From: Desulfobacteraceae bacterium
Lineage (GTDB): Bacteria > Desulfobacterota > Desulfobacteria > Desulfobacterales > Desulfosalsimonadaceae
NCBI GenBank assembly: GCA_011389605.1
Contig: JAABTZ010000168.1
Coordinates: 1-7,008, forward strand
DNA: 7,008 nt
Direction: 5' to 3'
The translations under genes and the position numbers were made by a program. Positions 1 to 6,187 of this stretch are shown here, piece after piece. Within the stretch, counting starts at the first letter, position 1. Each line of letters starts with the position of its first letter. The notes below the pieces were generated by a model. It was not told the DNA's origin and ran no database searches. It was given only the letters and a program-made list of their open reading frames with translations.

Positions 1-288
1 GATGAGCCTTCGCTGGGTCTTTCGCCGTTATTTGTCCAGGATATTTTCAACATTATCTGCCGTCTGAACCGGGAGCAGAACATAACAATGCTGATGGTGG
101 AGCAAAACGCCAACATGGCACTGCAAAACAGCCATTACGGATATGTTCTGGAGACAGGCCGCATCGTGATGGAAGACACCTGTGAAAAGTTGATGGCAAG
201 CGATGATATCAAGGAATTTTATATGGGCATCAAGGATGAAAGCGCCAGGGGGCGGCGCCGCTGGAAGAAACGCAAGACCTGGCGTTGA
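1..288 (+). CDS. livF: LivF-type ABC transporter ATP-binding protein, 3' part only
   Basis: This is the C-terminal 95 codons of the second ATPase of a branched-chain amino acid (HAAT/Liv) type ABC importer, a cytoplasmic subunit that powers uptake through a LivH/LivM-like permease. The reading frame is open from base 1. It begins exactly at the end of Walker B with DEPSLGLSP (residues 1-9 of the fragment), followed by the switch region MLMVEQNAN. Glutamine in place of the usual H-loop histidine is characteristic of LivF as opposed to LivG. YVLETGRIVMED follows, the usual beta-strand pair near the LivF C-terminus. Walker A and the signature motif lie outside the window. The protein ends in a very basic tail (GRRRWKKRKTWR) longer than that of E. 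coli LivF. The acyl-CoA synthetase starts 43 bp downstream on the same strand, so the true substrate may be a carboxylic acid or aromatic acid rather than leucine; that is inference. Confidence 0.88.
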   Translation, partial: DEPSLGLSPLFVQDIFNIICRLNREQNITMLMVEQNANMALQNSHYGYVLETGRIVMEDTCEKLMASDDIKEFYMGIKDESARGRRRWKKRKTWR

Positions 289-331
289 TTTTTACCAAAG
301 CAATGATACGGTTTGAGGGAGAATCCGGAAA

Positions 332-2167
332 ATGAATTCATCGGTAACCTATGATCCGATCTTTATAGAAGACTGTGACACCATCATAAAGCTTTTTCGC
401 CACAGGACCACACAGCTTGCAGACAAAGTGGCCATGCGGGAGAAAAATTTCGGCATCTGGGAATCCTATACATGGGCGGATTACGGACAAAAAGCCAGAG
501 AGATCGGTTCAGGCCTGCTTTGTCTCGGAATGAACCGGGGGGACGTCTGCTCGGTAATCAGCGATAATAATAAGGAATGGCTGTTTACCGACATGGGTAT
601 CATGGGTGCCGGAGGTGTTACCAGCGGTGTGTATGCCACTGATTCTCCAAAACAGTTGAAATATCTCTTAAAGGACTCCAAAAGCCGGTTTCTGTTTGTT
701 GAAAACGAGGAGCAGTTGGATAAATTTCTGACGATCCGTCAGGAAGCACCGGCCATCGAAAAGGTGATTGTCTATGATCCAAAAGGGCTTCATGATTTTA
801 AGGACGGCAATGTCTGCATGATTGAAGACCTCTATGAGATGGGCCGGAAATTCGATAAAGAAAACCCAGGCCTGTGGGACCGGAAAATTGACGAATCAAA
901 GCCTGACGATCTTATGGTGCTCATATATACATCAGGGACAACCGGTCCTCCCAAGGGGGCGATGCTCAGTCATCTCAACTGCATGTATCAGATCGAGACA
1001 TTTGCCGCAATTCTGCCTGTTGATGAAAATGATGAACAACTTTCCTTTCTGCCTCTGTGTCATATTCTTGAACGGCTGGTTTCAATTCTGCTGCCCCTTA
1101 AATCCTGCAGCACTGTTAATTTTGTGGAAGGAACCGATACCGTACCGGAAAATCTGCGCGAGCTGTCACCGACGATTTTCGTGGCCGTACCCCGCATCTG
1201 GGAAAAATTTTTCTCGGTTATCTCCCTGCAAGCCAAGGATTCGACGCCTTTTGGCCGCTTTGTTCTGGGCTGTGCCATGGCCGTGGGCAACCGGGTTGCC
1301 GACCACAAGGTCAATGGCCGGCCGGTTCCGTTTGCCATCGGGATGGCCTACTGGCTGACAAAAAAGACGGTTCTCAACAACATAAAACGGATGCTGGGTT
1401 TTGACCGCCTGAAATGGGCGGCAACAGCTGCGGCTCCCATATCGCCGGAGCTGATCCGCTGGTATTTCGCCCTGGGTATTGACATGTATGAAGCCTACGG
1501 CCAGACTGAGTGCTCCGGGCTTGCCACGGCCAACGCCCCGGCCGCGTTTAAGATAAGCTCCATCGGCAAAGCGGTTCCCGGCTGCGAGATTAAGCTTGGG
1601 GCGCAAAACGAGATCCTGATACGGGGGCCCAACGTTTTTCTCGGCTACCTGGATCAACCGGAAAAAACCGCCGAAACCGTTGTCGATCAATGGCTTCACA
1701 CCGGAGACGTCGGGGAAATGGACGAAAACGGCTTTTTAAGGATCACCGACCGGATGAAAGACATTATCATAACCGCCGGGGGCAAGAACATTTCTCCAAG
1801 TGAAATTGAAAACCAGCTGAAATTTTCCCCCTACATAACAGATGCGGTGGTTATCGGAGACGAGCGGAAATACCTTACCTGTCTGATCATGATTGACCAG
1901 GAGAACGTGGAAAAATTTGCCCAGGACCACGATGTTCCCTATACTAATTTTGCCAGCCTGTGCCGGCAAACAGAGGTCATAGACCTCATCTGGAAAGAGG
2001 TAGAAGGTGTCAACCGCCATTTTGCAAGAGTAGAGCAAATCAAAAAGATCCGGCTGATTGACCAGTTGCTTACCGCCGAAGACGATGAACTGACACCGAC
2101 CATGAAACTGAAACGCAAATTCGTCAATGAAAAATACAGGGAATTCATTGACCAGATGTATCAGTAA
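332..2167 (+). CDS. Long-chain fatty acyl-CoA synthetase (AMP-forming, COG1022 type)
   Basis: A complete 611-residue member of the ANL (acyl-CoA synthetase, NRPS adenylation, luciferase) superfamily. It converts a fatty acid, ATP and CoA to acyl-CoA, AMP and PPi, the entry step to beta-oxidation or lipid synthesis. The P-loop-like motif YTSGTTGPPKG is at residues 199-209, the YGQTE adenine-site motif at 389-393, and HTGD with the ribose-binding Asp at 456-459. The hinge region runs through R474 and K476 to GGKNISP at 483-489. The C-terminal LTPTMKLKR at about 587-595 offers K592 as the catalytic lysine. Length and the GGKNISPSEIEN wording fit the Faa1/FadD15-like long-chain group rather than acetyl-CoA synthetases. 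The ATG is preceded by GAGGGAG at 315-321, 10 nt upstream. It lies 43 bp after livF and is probably co-transcribed. Chain-length specificity cannot be read from the sequence; an aromatic or dicarboxylic substrate is possible. Confidence 0.93.
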   Translation: MNSSVTYDPIFIEDCDTIIKLFRHRTTQLADKVAMREKNFGIWESYTWADYGQKAREIGSGLLCLGMNRGDVCSVISDNNKEWLFTDMGIMGAGGVTSGVYATDSPKQLKYLLKDSKSRFLFVENEEQLDKFLTIRQEAPAIEKVIVYDPKGLHDFKDGNVCMIEDLYEMGRKFDKENPGLWDRKIDESKPDDLMVLIYTSGTTGPPKGAMLSHLNCMYQIETFAAILPVDENDEQLSFLPLCHILERLVSILLPLKSCSTVNFVEGTDTVPENLRELSPTIFVAVPRIWEKFFSVISLQAKDSTPFGRFVLGCAMAVGNRVADHKVNGRPVPFAIGMAYWLTKKTVLNNIKRMLGFDRLKWAATAAAPISPELIRWYFALGIDMYEAYGQTECSGLATANAPAAFKISSIGKAVPGCEIKLGAQNEILIRGPNVFLGYLDQPEKTAETVVDQWLHTGDVGEMDENGFLRITDRMKDIIITAGGKNISPSEIENQLKFSPYITDAVVIGDERKYLTCLIMIDQENVEKFAQDHDVPYTNFASLCRQTEVIDLIWKEVEGVNRHFARVEQIKKIRLIDQLLTAEDDELTPTMKLKRKFVNEKYREFIDQMYQ

Positions 2168-2169
2168 TG

Positions 2170-2324
2170 TTGATGTAACCGTAAAAAGTCCAATATCTGC
2201 GTTACGCGCGATTTTTCAGAATTTCACGTACGGCTAAGTACACTGCATTCTTCTGAATCGCGCAAGCCTTGATCCTGAACTTTTTACGGCTCCATCTGAA
2301 AACGACTTTTTACGAGAGCATCAA
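2170..2324. repeat. Nested inverted repeat, MITE/REP-like element
   Basis: A 155-bp non-coding palindromic element. The outer arms are 2170-2190 and 2304-2324, which match in 17 of 21 positions when one is reverse-complemented; the shared parts are TTGATG and CGTAAAAAGTC. A second pair, CCGTAAAAAGT at 2179-2189 and its perfect 11-bp complement at 2279-2289, is nested inside. A third pair is 2206-2221 (GCGCGAT...CAGAA) with 2251-2263, 13 bp paired with a 3-nt bulge. The apical region holds two GTAC boxes (2228-2231 and 2238-2241). The element starts 3 bases after the acyl-CoA synthetase stop and could act as a transcription end or mRNA stabiliser between the convergent genes. I recall similar GTAAAAAGTC-bounded repeats in Desulfobacterota genomes, but the copy number cannot be checked here. 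Confidence 0.8.
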
Positions 2325-2353
2325 TGTTTATTGTACCACTAAAGGTCTTTTCA

Positions 2354-2383
2354 ACAGGCTGAAGCCGGTCTCCGGTTTCTTTC
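2354..2383 (+). terminator. Weak candidate hairpin terminator between convergent genes
   Basis: The stretch contains AAGCCGG, a 3-nt TCT loop, then CCGGTTT followed by CTTTC. This is a 7-bp stem with one G-T pair and only a short, interrupted T tract. It could help end transcription of the left operon, or in the other direction of mocA, but it is a poor rho-independent terminator. The rest of 2325-2443 shows no gene. Confidence 0.22.
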
Positions 2384-2443
2384 AGGGTATAATATAACCA
2401 TAACCCTTGCAACCGCCCTGCAATGCCTTACCGCATCGGGACT

Positions 2444-3097
2444 CTACCGGCATTTCCGGTCCAGAATTATCCCGGCTTCCCCGGGTTGCGAAATATCCCT
2501 ATGCCGCCACAGATCAAGGACTTTTTTGTATTGCCCGGGGGTGTCTATGTCTTCCAGAATATAGCGATCCGGAACCGGAATACGGCTTGTAACGCATTTG
2601 TCAAATACCCCCCGCAAACCATTCTGGCCGTCATGGCAGGCAATTGCGGTCCGCAGATCCGAACGCACCAGTGGGGGATGACCTGTACGGCCTCGAAATT
2701 CCGGCAAAAAAACCCAGATGCCGGAATTTTTTTTAAAACAATCAATAAGAAATTCAATGGTCGTTTTGAGGACCAGGGGAATGTCTGCCGGCATCACGAA
2801 AAAGCCTGAAATGTCTTCCGGCAATGCCCCGACCCCGGCCTGAACAGAGGAAAACATCCCCCGGTCCCAGGCTGAGTTTAAAACCGGATGGGCTCCGGCC
2901 GATTTTACTTCAGGAATAATTTCATCAGCCCGGTGACCCACCACAACATTGACCCATGGCAGGCCGCTTTCAAAAAACAGGTCCATGCAGTGCCTGATCG
3001 CAGTTTTGGGGCCGATGGGCAGCAGGGGTTTAAGGCCGTTTTGCCGGGAGGACCTTCCGGCCGCCAGAATCACAGCGCCTATTTTTTCCGGGTCCAT
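2444..3097 (-). CDS. mocA: MocA/MobA-like molybdenum cofactor nucleotidyltransferase
   Basis: A 217-residue cytoplasmic NTP_transf_3 family protein. Relatives transfer CMP (MocA) or GMP (MobA) from the NTP to molybdopterin-bound molybdenum, making the dinucleotide cofactor. The nucleotide-binding signature is at residues 11-27 (LAAG at 11-14, R18, K23, LLP at 25-27). An N-GMFSSVQAG segment, typical of the MocA branch, is at 74-88. The metal-binding aspartate is in MPADIP (D105), GRTGHPPL is at 136-143, and the closing DIDTP motif is at 183-187. The position usually held by Met after the SxR of the signature is Gln-Asn here. I chose the ATG at 3097 because AAGGA lies 7 nt upstream; an in-frame upstream start at 3151 would overlap xdhC. 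Only 4 bp separate it from the xdhC stop, so the two are surely co-transcribed. The xdhC linkage favours the cytosine form, used by aldehyde oxidoreductase and xanthine dehydrogenase types, but MobA-like activity is not excluded. Confidence 0.85.
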   Translation of the reverse strand: MDPEKIGAVILAAGRSSRQNGLKPLLPIGPKTAIRHCMDLFFESGLPWVNVVVGHRADEIIPEVKSAGAHPVLNSAWDRGMFSSVQAGVGALPEDISGFFVMPADIPLVLKTTIEFLIDCFKKNSGIWVFLPEFRGRTGHPPLVRSDLRTAIACHDGQNGLRGVFDKCVTSRIPVPDRYILEDIDTPGQYKKVLDLWRHRDISQPGEAGIILDRKCR

Positions 3098-3101
3098 GTC
3101 A

Positions 3102-4133
3102 TCATCCTTTCGCCCTTTCACGGATAAGCTCTGCAACGATGCTGATCGCAATTTCTTCGGGCGTGTCAGCCCCTATGGGCAGGCCGATGGGGCTGTGCAC
3201 CCGCGCCAGTTTTTCCAGGGCTGCTCCCTGGCCGCGCAGGTTTTCATAAATGGCGTCTCTTTTCTTGCGGCTGCCGATCATCCCCACGTATCCGGCCCGG
3301 GTTTTAAGGGCCTGGGCAAGCACTGTCTGATCATGGATATGTCCCCGCGTGACGATGACGATCATGCTTTCAGGGCCTGTATAAATCTCTTTGAAACAAT
3401 TATCAAATGCCGTTATTCGCCTGATCCGGCAGGCAGGGGAAAAATCAGCCGGATCAAGAAACTCGGGCCGGTCGTCTATGACAGTGATGCCAAATCCGGC
3501 CAGGGCTGCAATGTTTGCCGTGGCCCGGCCGACATGGCCGGCCCCGGCGATAATTACATGACCCAAAGGGCGCACGGGCTCCACAAGCACAATCGTTTCA
3601 TTTTGAATTTCGGCAAACGGCAGTCGGGTTTTAGCCGCCCGGCTGCAGACTTTGCCCCCCAGGCCTTCGGGCAGAAGCTTCAGGTCAGTTGTTCTGAGCA
3701 TCACTTCGGCCAGATCCCCTGTCTGCCTGAAAATCGTGTATAGAACACTGCCCTGTCCGCTGTTGTATCCTTGTGCCAACTCTTTGAAGATGTTTTTGTT
3801 TTCAGGCAGAGGCGCGATATATTCAACCAGTATTTCCAGCCGTCCCCCGCAGATCATTCCCTCTGCGGCCGCATCCTTTCCAGTGAGATCAAGCAAAAGC
3901 AGTCTGCTGGTTTTTGCCTGAAGGACCCTTGCTGCCGTACGCCGGGCCATGGCCTCTGCAGGACCGCCGCCCACCGTACCCTGGCAGCGGCAATCTTCTG
4001 CCATTGCCATCCGGCTGCCGGTGCCCCGCGGGGTTGAGCCGGTGCTGGAAACAATAACCGCGCATGCCACGGGCCGGTCGTATTCAAGCTCATTACATAT
4101 AAATTCAATGAGTTGTCTCATAGATAAATCCAT
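3102..4133 (-). CDS. xdhC: XdhC/CoxI family molybdenum hydroxylase maturation factor
   Basis: About 343 residues in the two-part XdhC architecture. The N-terminal XdhC_CoxI domain has GSTPRGTGSRM at residues 32-42, GTVGGGPAE at 52-60 and the MICGG cysteine motif (C95). The C-terminal Rossmann-type domain has GAGHVG at 197-202, DDRPEF at 220-225, GSRKKR at 287-292 and a closing HSPIGLPIGADTPEEIA block at 313-328. Family members bind molybdenum cofactor, support its sulfuration and hand it to xanthine dehydrogenase or related hydroxylases. The start is uncertain. I use the ATG at 4133; a GTG at 4148 and an ATG at 4121 are alternatives, and none has a strong ribosome binding site (a GGAG sits only 3 nt before the GTG). 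It is followed by mocA in an evident two-gene unit. The target enzyme is not in the window. Confidence 0.9.
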   Translation of the reverse strand: MDLSMRQLIEFICNELEYDRPVACAVIVSSTGSTPRGTGSRMAMAEDCRCQGTVGGGPAEAMARRTAARVLQAKTSRLLLLDLTGKDAAAEGMICGGRLEILVEYIAPLPENKNIFKELAQGYNSGQGSVLYTIFRQTGDLAEVMLRTTDLKLLPEGLGGKVCSRAAKTRLPFAEIQNETIVLVEPVRPLGHVIIAGAGHVGRATANIAALAGFGITVIDDRPEFLDPADFSPACRIRRITAFDNCFKEIYTGPESMIVIVTRGHIHDQTVLAQALKTRAGYVGMIGSRKKRDAIYENLRGQGAALEKLARVHSPIGLPIGADTPEEIAISIVAELIRERAKG

Positions 4134-4235
4134 TTTTTCTGGCAGCACCTACTCCATAACGGGATTGTTCAACTCCCGGATAGGATCGTGGTTTGCTATC
4201 CGTTTACAACGGTGGATTATAAATCCTAACGTTAA

Positions 4236-5132
4236 TCAGCTGGTGGTTAAAATGGAAGGCGGCCTTCCGAAGCTCGAATATACGCTAAGCGCCGTCACTG
4301 TGACTAATATCAGCCCCATACCCACAATTTGCGGATAAACCAGGTTTTCGTTTAAAATAACGACGCCAAAAAGCGACGCGGTGACCGGTTCGACCATTGC
4401 CACAATCGAGGCCACGGCCGGGGCGGTATGATTCAGGCCGATGACATAAAGAACAAACGACAATCCCGCGCCGAGCACACCTAGTCCTGCAAACAGCGGC
4501 CAATCCGGTGTGCTCAGTGCTGCAGTCATCTGGTCGACATCGCCCGGCCAGATAAGGATGGTGGCAAGTACGGCAAACGCAATGACGAGAATCGCCTGCG
4601 GACTGCCGTGCGGCGCCGCATACTTGAAGCCGAAAATGAATACCGCGTAAGACAGCCCGGAAAGCAGCCCGGCGCCAACACCAATGGCCGTGACACCGCT
4701 GGCACCGATGTCGTAAATCTGTGTAAGCAAGACAATACCAAGCATCACCACCGCGATTGCGGCCCACTTAAGCGCGGTGGGGCTTTCAAGCTTCAGAGCA
4801 AATGACATGAGATACACGAACACTGGTGCGCAGTACATCAACGTAGCAGCAATCGCGACGCTTCCCTGCCCGATGCTCACGAAATAGAACGCAAAGTTGC
4901 CTGCTACGCCGAGACCGGCAATCGCTGACCAGAACCATAACCGGGGATTTGCCAGCCCACTGCCGTGCGGGCGCAGCATCAGCCAGACGAGGACGAACAG
5001 CAGTCCGATCGCACCCCGGTAGAATGAAACCACGAACGCATCCCAGCCACCGGCCATAAGAATACCGCCGATCCCGCCTGATAAGCCCCAGCAAAAAGCC
5101 GCCAGCGCAACTAAAGCTGTACTCGCACCCAT
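4236..5132 (-). CDS. EamA/DMT-superfamily permease (10-TM metabolite transporter)
   Basis: A 298-residue, very hydrophobic inner-membrane protein with the two-repeat EamA layout, the halves being roughly residues 5-135 and 145-287. About ten membrane segments can be picked out, for example around 3-26, 30-51, 66-86, 92-112, 120-137, 142-163 and four more to about 286. Family marks include the early CWG at the end of TM1, FYRGAIG in TM2 and the late VEPVTASLFGVVILNENL block, where the glutamate-proline and the closing acidic residue are typical of the family. Relatives export or import amino acids, nucleosides and other small metabolites; the substrate cannot be told. ATG 5132 is used; a TTG codon lies directly before it, and GAGGGG is 14 nt upstream, rather far. 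G+C is high (39/60 at both 4381-4440 and 4561-4620, hand count) compared with vapC, which suggests a separate origin. Confidence 0.88.
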   Translation of the reverse strand: MGASTALVALAAFCWGLSGGIGGILMAGGWDAFVVSFYRGAIGLLFVLVWLMLRPHGSGLANPRLWFWSAIAGLGVAGNFAFYFVSIGQGSVAIAATLMYCAPVFVYLMSFALKLESPTALKWAAIAVVMLGIVLLTQIYDIGASGVTAIGVGAGLLSGLSYAVFIFGFKYAAPHGSPQAILVIAFAVLATILIWPGDVDQMTAALSTPDWPLFAGLGVLGAGLSFVLYVIGLNHTAPAVASIVAMVEPVTASLFGVVILNENLVYPQIVGMGLILVTVTALSVYSSFGRPPSILTTS

Positions 5133-5206
5133 CAAATGTTTAATGCCCCTCGAATTGCCAAACCGCCGCCGGCCCTGGCTGTCACCCGGGCTGACTTGTT
5201 AGCCAT

Positions 5207-5584
5207 TTACTTATTTTTCGGAAAATATTTTACTTTGTTCAAATTTTTGAAATCTGAATCTTGAGTCCATATTGTTGCCTCATATTCTTTTGCTGTTGCA
5301 ACTATAATGCTATCAGCCATCGGGGAGCCATTTTCCAGGCTTATTTTTGAGGCTGAAATAGCCAACGAACTCGTGAGATCCACGACAGTTCCTTTCCGCA
5401 TCGCAACGGCAGCCTGCAGGGCTTCATTCTCTCCAGATTCTCGAAGGACTACCCTAAAGACCTCATAAATTGTGACCGTCGGGACAACAAGTGACGCCGT
5501 ATCTCTTAAGGGGGGCAGAAAGTGTCTGGCATTTGGCTCATCAGCAAAATATGCAAGCCAGCCTGAAGAATCGACAATATTCAT
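5207..5584 (-). CDS. vapC: VapC-type PIN-domain ribonuclease toxin
   Basis: A complete 125-residue PIN domain protein, the usual size for VapC toxins, which are Mg-dependent endoribonucleases that block translation by cutting tRNA or rRNA. The acidic residues of the active site are all present: D5 in NIVDSSGWL, E41 in TIYEVFRV, D91 in PMADSIIVATA, and D109/D111 in TQDSDF. The catalytic set looks intact, so it is probably active. Its ATG overlaps the antitoxin stop codon by 4 nt (ATGA), giving translational coupling. Composition is A+T-rich toward the 3' end (16 G+C of 60 at 5221-5280). A 74-bp non-coding spacer separates it from the permease start. The RNA target cannot be predicted. Confidence 0.93.
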   Translation of the reverse strand: MNIVDSSGWLAYFADEPNARHFLPPLRDTASLVVPTVTIYEVFRVVLRESGENEALQAAVAMRKGTVVDLTSSLAISASKISLENGSPMADSIIVATAKEYEATIWTQDSDFKNLNKVKYFPKNK

Positions 5585-5787
5585 ACCCTGTCTTCCTCTC
5601 GATCGAATTCAGTGTTTATCCCCTTGATAAACCCACGCAGTTCTTTAATGTCTTTTTCTGGAATAAGTTCAATCCGGCCATTGTATTCTACTACTTGCAT
5701 TTTTTGACCTGGACGAATCTGCAGTGCCTGCCTGACTGATTTTGGTATAACAACTTGGAATTTAGGTGATACGGTTACAGTTTGCAT
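5581..5787 (-). CDS. vapB: AbrB/SpoVT-fold antitoxin of the VapC toxin
   Basis: A 68-residue DNA-binding antitoxin. Residues 1-45 form the swapped-hairpin AbrB/MazE domain, with the typical VTVSPKFQVVIPKSVRQ and a second strand pair ending RIELIPEKD. Residues 46-68 (LRGFIKGINTEFDREEDRV) form the toxin-binding tail, and an REEDR ending is common in antitoxins paired with PIN toxins. It neutralises VapC and, as a complex, normally represses its own promoter. The start at ATG 5787 is set by a strong GGAGG at 5795-5799 with 7-nt spacing and by the domain boundary; an in-frame codon at 5847 gives an extension with no homology sense that would overlap the promoter. It overlaps vapC by 4 nt. Confidence 0.93.
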   Translation of the reverse strand: MQTVTVSPKFQVVIPKSVRQALQIRPGQKMQVVEYNGRIELIPEKDIKELRGFIKGINTEFDREEDRV

Positions 5788-5818
5788 AGCAAAACCTCCA
5801 TCGACATAATTTTGTATT

Positions 5819-5847
5819 ACGATAGTGCTATCGATAAGGCTTGTCAA
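5819..5847 (-). promoter_or_regulatory. Promoter of vapBC, sigma-70 like
   Basis: On the minus strand a perfect -35 TTGACA (5847-5842) is followed after exactly 17 bp by TATCGT (5824-5819), a 4/6 match to the -10 consensus. Transcription would start near 5812, leaving a leader of about 25 nt with the GGAGG ribosome binding site of vapB. The weak -10 with a perfect -35 suits a repressible toxin-antitoxin promoter. Confidence 0.7.
5820..5833. promoter_or_regulatory. Candidate VapB/VapBC operator palindrome
   Basis: CGATAG, a 2-nt TG centre, then CTATCG: a perfect 6-bp inverted repeat lying inside the promoter spacer and overlapping the -10 box. AbrB-fold antitoxins bind such short palindromes to repress their own operon, so this is the obvious autoregulatory site. 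The sequence is certain; the role is inferred from position. Confidence 0.6.
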
Positions 5848-6187
5848 ATTCTTTTTGATGGACCGGGCAGGGCAGGGACCTTTCAGCTGAGATCCCCTTT
5901 TTTCTCTTCGCCGATAGATGGGTTAGGGGCAATTTTTTCCATCTCTTTATCCAACGCATTTTTTCTTGCCGGGAAAAATCAAATCACCCCGGTCATTGGC
6001 CAGCCGCAACTTGTGCAGGTAGATTCTTCGAAATGCTTTGACCAGCGACTCATTGCGGAACAGATATTTTCGGCGGGCATTATTTGGGGATTTTCCGATT
6101 GACTCGTTTTACGCTTTGGTTTAGTTCAGGAAAGAATAATTGCAGAAATGCCTCTTAGCCTGAAACATTAATCTGAAACGGAAAAAA
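5848..6187. other. 340-bp region without an intact gene
   Basis: Apart from the transposase fragment at 5947-6108 this gap holds no gene I can support. 5848-5946 is a mixed stretch with T-rich runs and no homology I recognise. 6109-6187 is the cysQ leader. A + strand frame crosses 5782-6102 but runs antisense through the vapBC promoter and has no ribosome binding site. A possible cysQ promoter starts with TTGACT at 6099-6104, but no good -10 box follows at the right distance. Confidence 0.6.
5947..6108 (-). pseudogene. Fossil fragment of an IS91/IS801-family (Y2) transposase
   Basis: An open frame of 53 codons on the minus strand without a proper start or end. Its middle reads KYLFRNESLVKAFR, then IYLHKLRLAND, then RGDLIFPGK (about 6069 down to 5965). 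This matches my memory of a conserved stretch in Y2 (HUH) transposases of the IS91 group, where an F-P-V-x-x-L-S-x-x-F-R-G-K-F-L segment is followed by an L-x-F-x-G segment. The HUH motif, the catalytic tyrosines and the C-terminal zinc-binding part are absent. Stop codons bound it on both sides and no continuing frame is convincing, so it is a dead remnant. It lies directly upstream of the vapBC promoter, on the same strand. Similarity is from recall, not a search, and the fragment is short. Confidence 0.5.

Noticed and set aside
1166..1699. 177-codon minus-strand frame inside the acyl-CoA synthetase
   Set aside because: It is antisense to conserved synthetase motifs and has no family features or ribosome binding site.
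2388..2393. TATAAT box on the + strand
   Set aside because: There is no -35 box at proper spacing and no + strand gene downstream; only the end of mocA on the other strand follows.
2949..3743. 264-codon + strand frame opposite mocA and xdhC
   Set aside because: It lies entirely antisense to two well-supported genes. Its translation is low-order, rich in Pro, Gly and Arg, with no recognisable domain.
4160..4200. Small inverted repeats upstream of xdhC (CGGGA...TCCCG and GGATAG...CTATCC)
   Set aside because: Stems are 5-6 bp with 9-12 nt loops, within chance for this length. No riboswitch or molybdenum-sensing motif could be recognised.
4214..4234. Short palindromes GGATT-ATA-AATCC and TAACGTTA between the permease and xdhC
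   Set aside because: The arms are short and A+T-rich, with no T tract and no clear promoter boxes placed around them, so no terminator or operator can be supported.
5782..6102. 106-codon + strand frame through the vapBC upstream region
   Set aside because: It starts inside vapB antisense to its start, crosses the vapBC promoter, has no ribosome binding site, and its translation looks like no family. The minus-strand transposase reading fits better.
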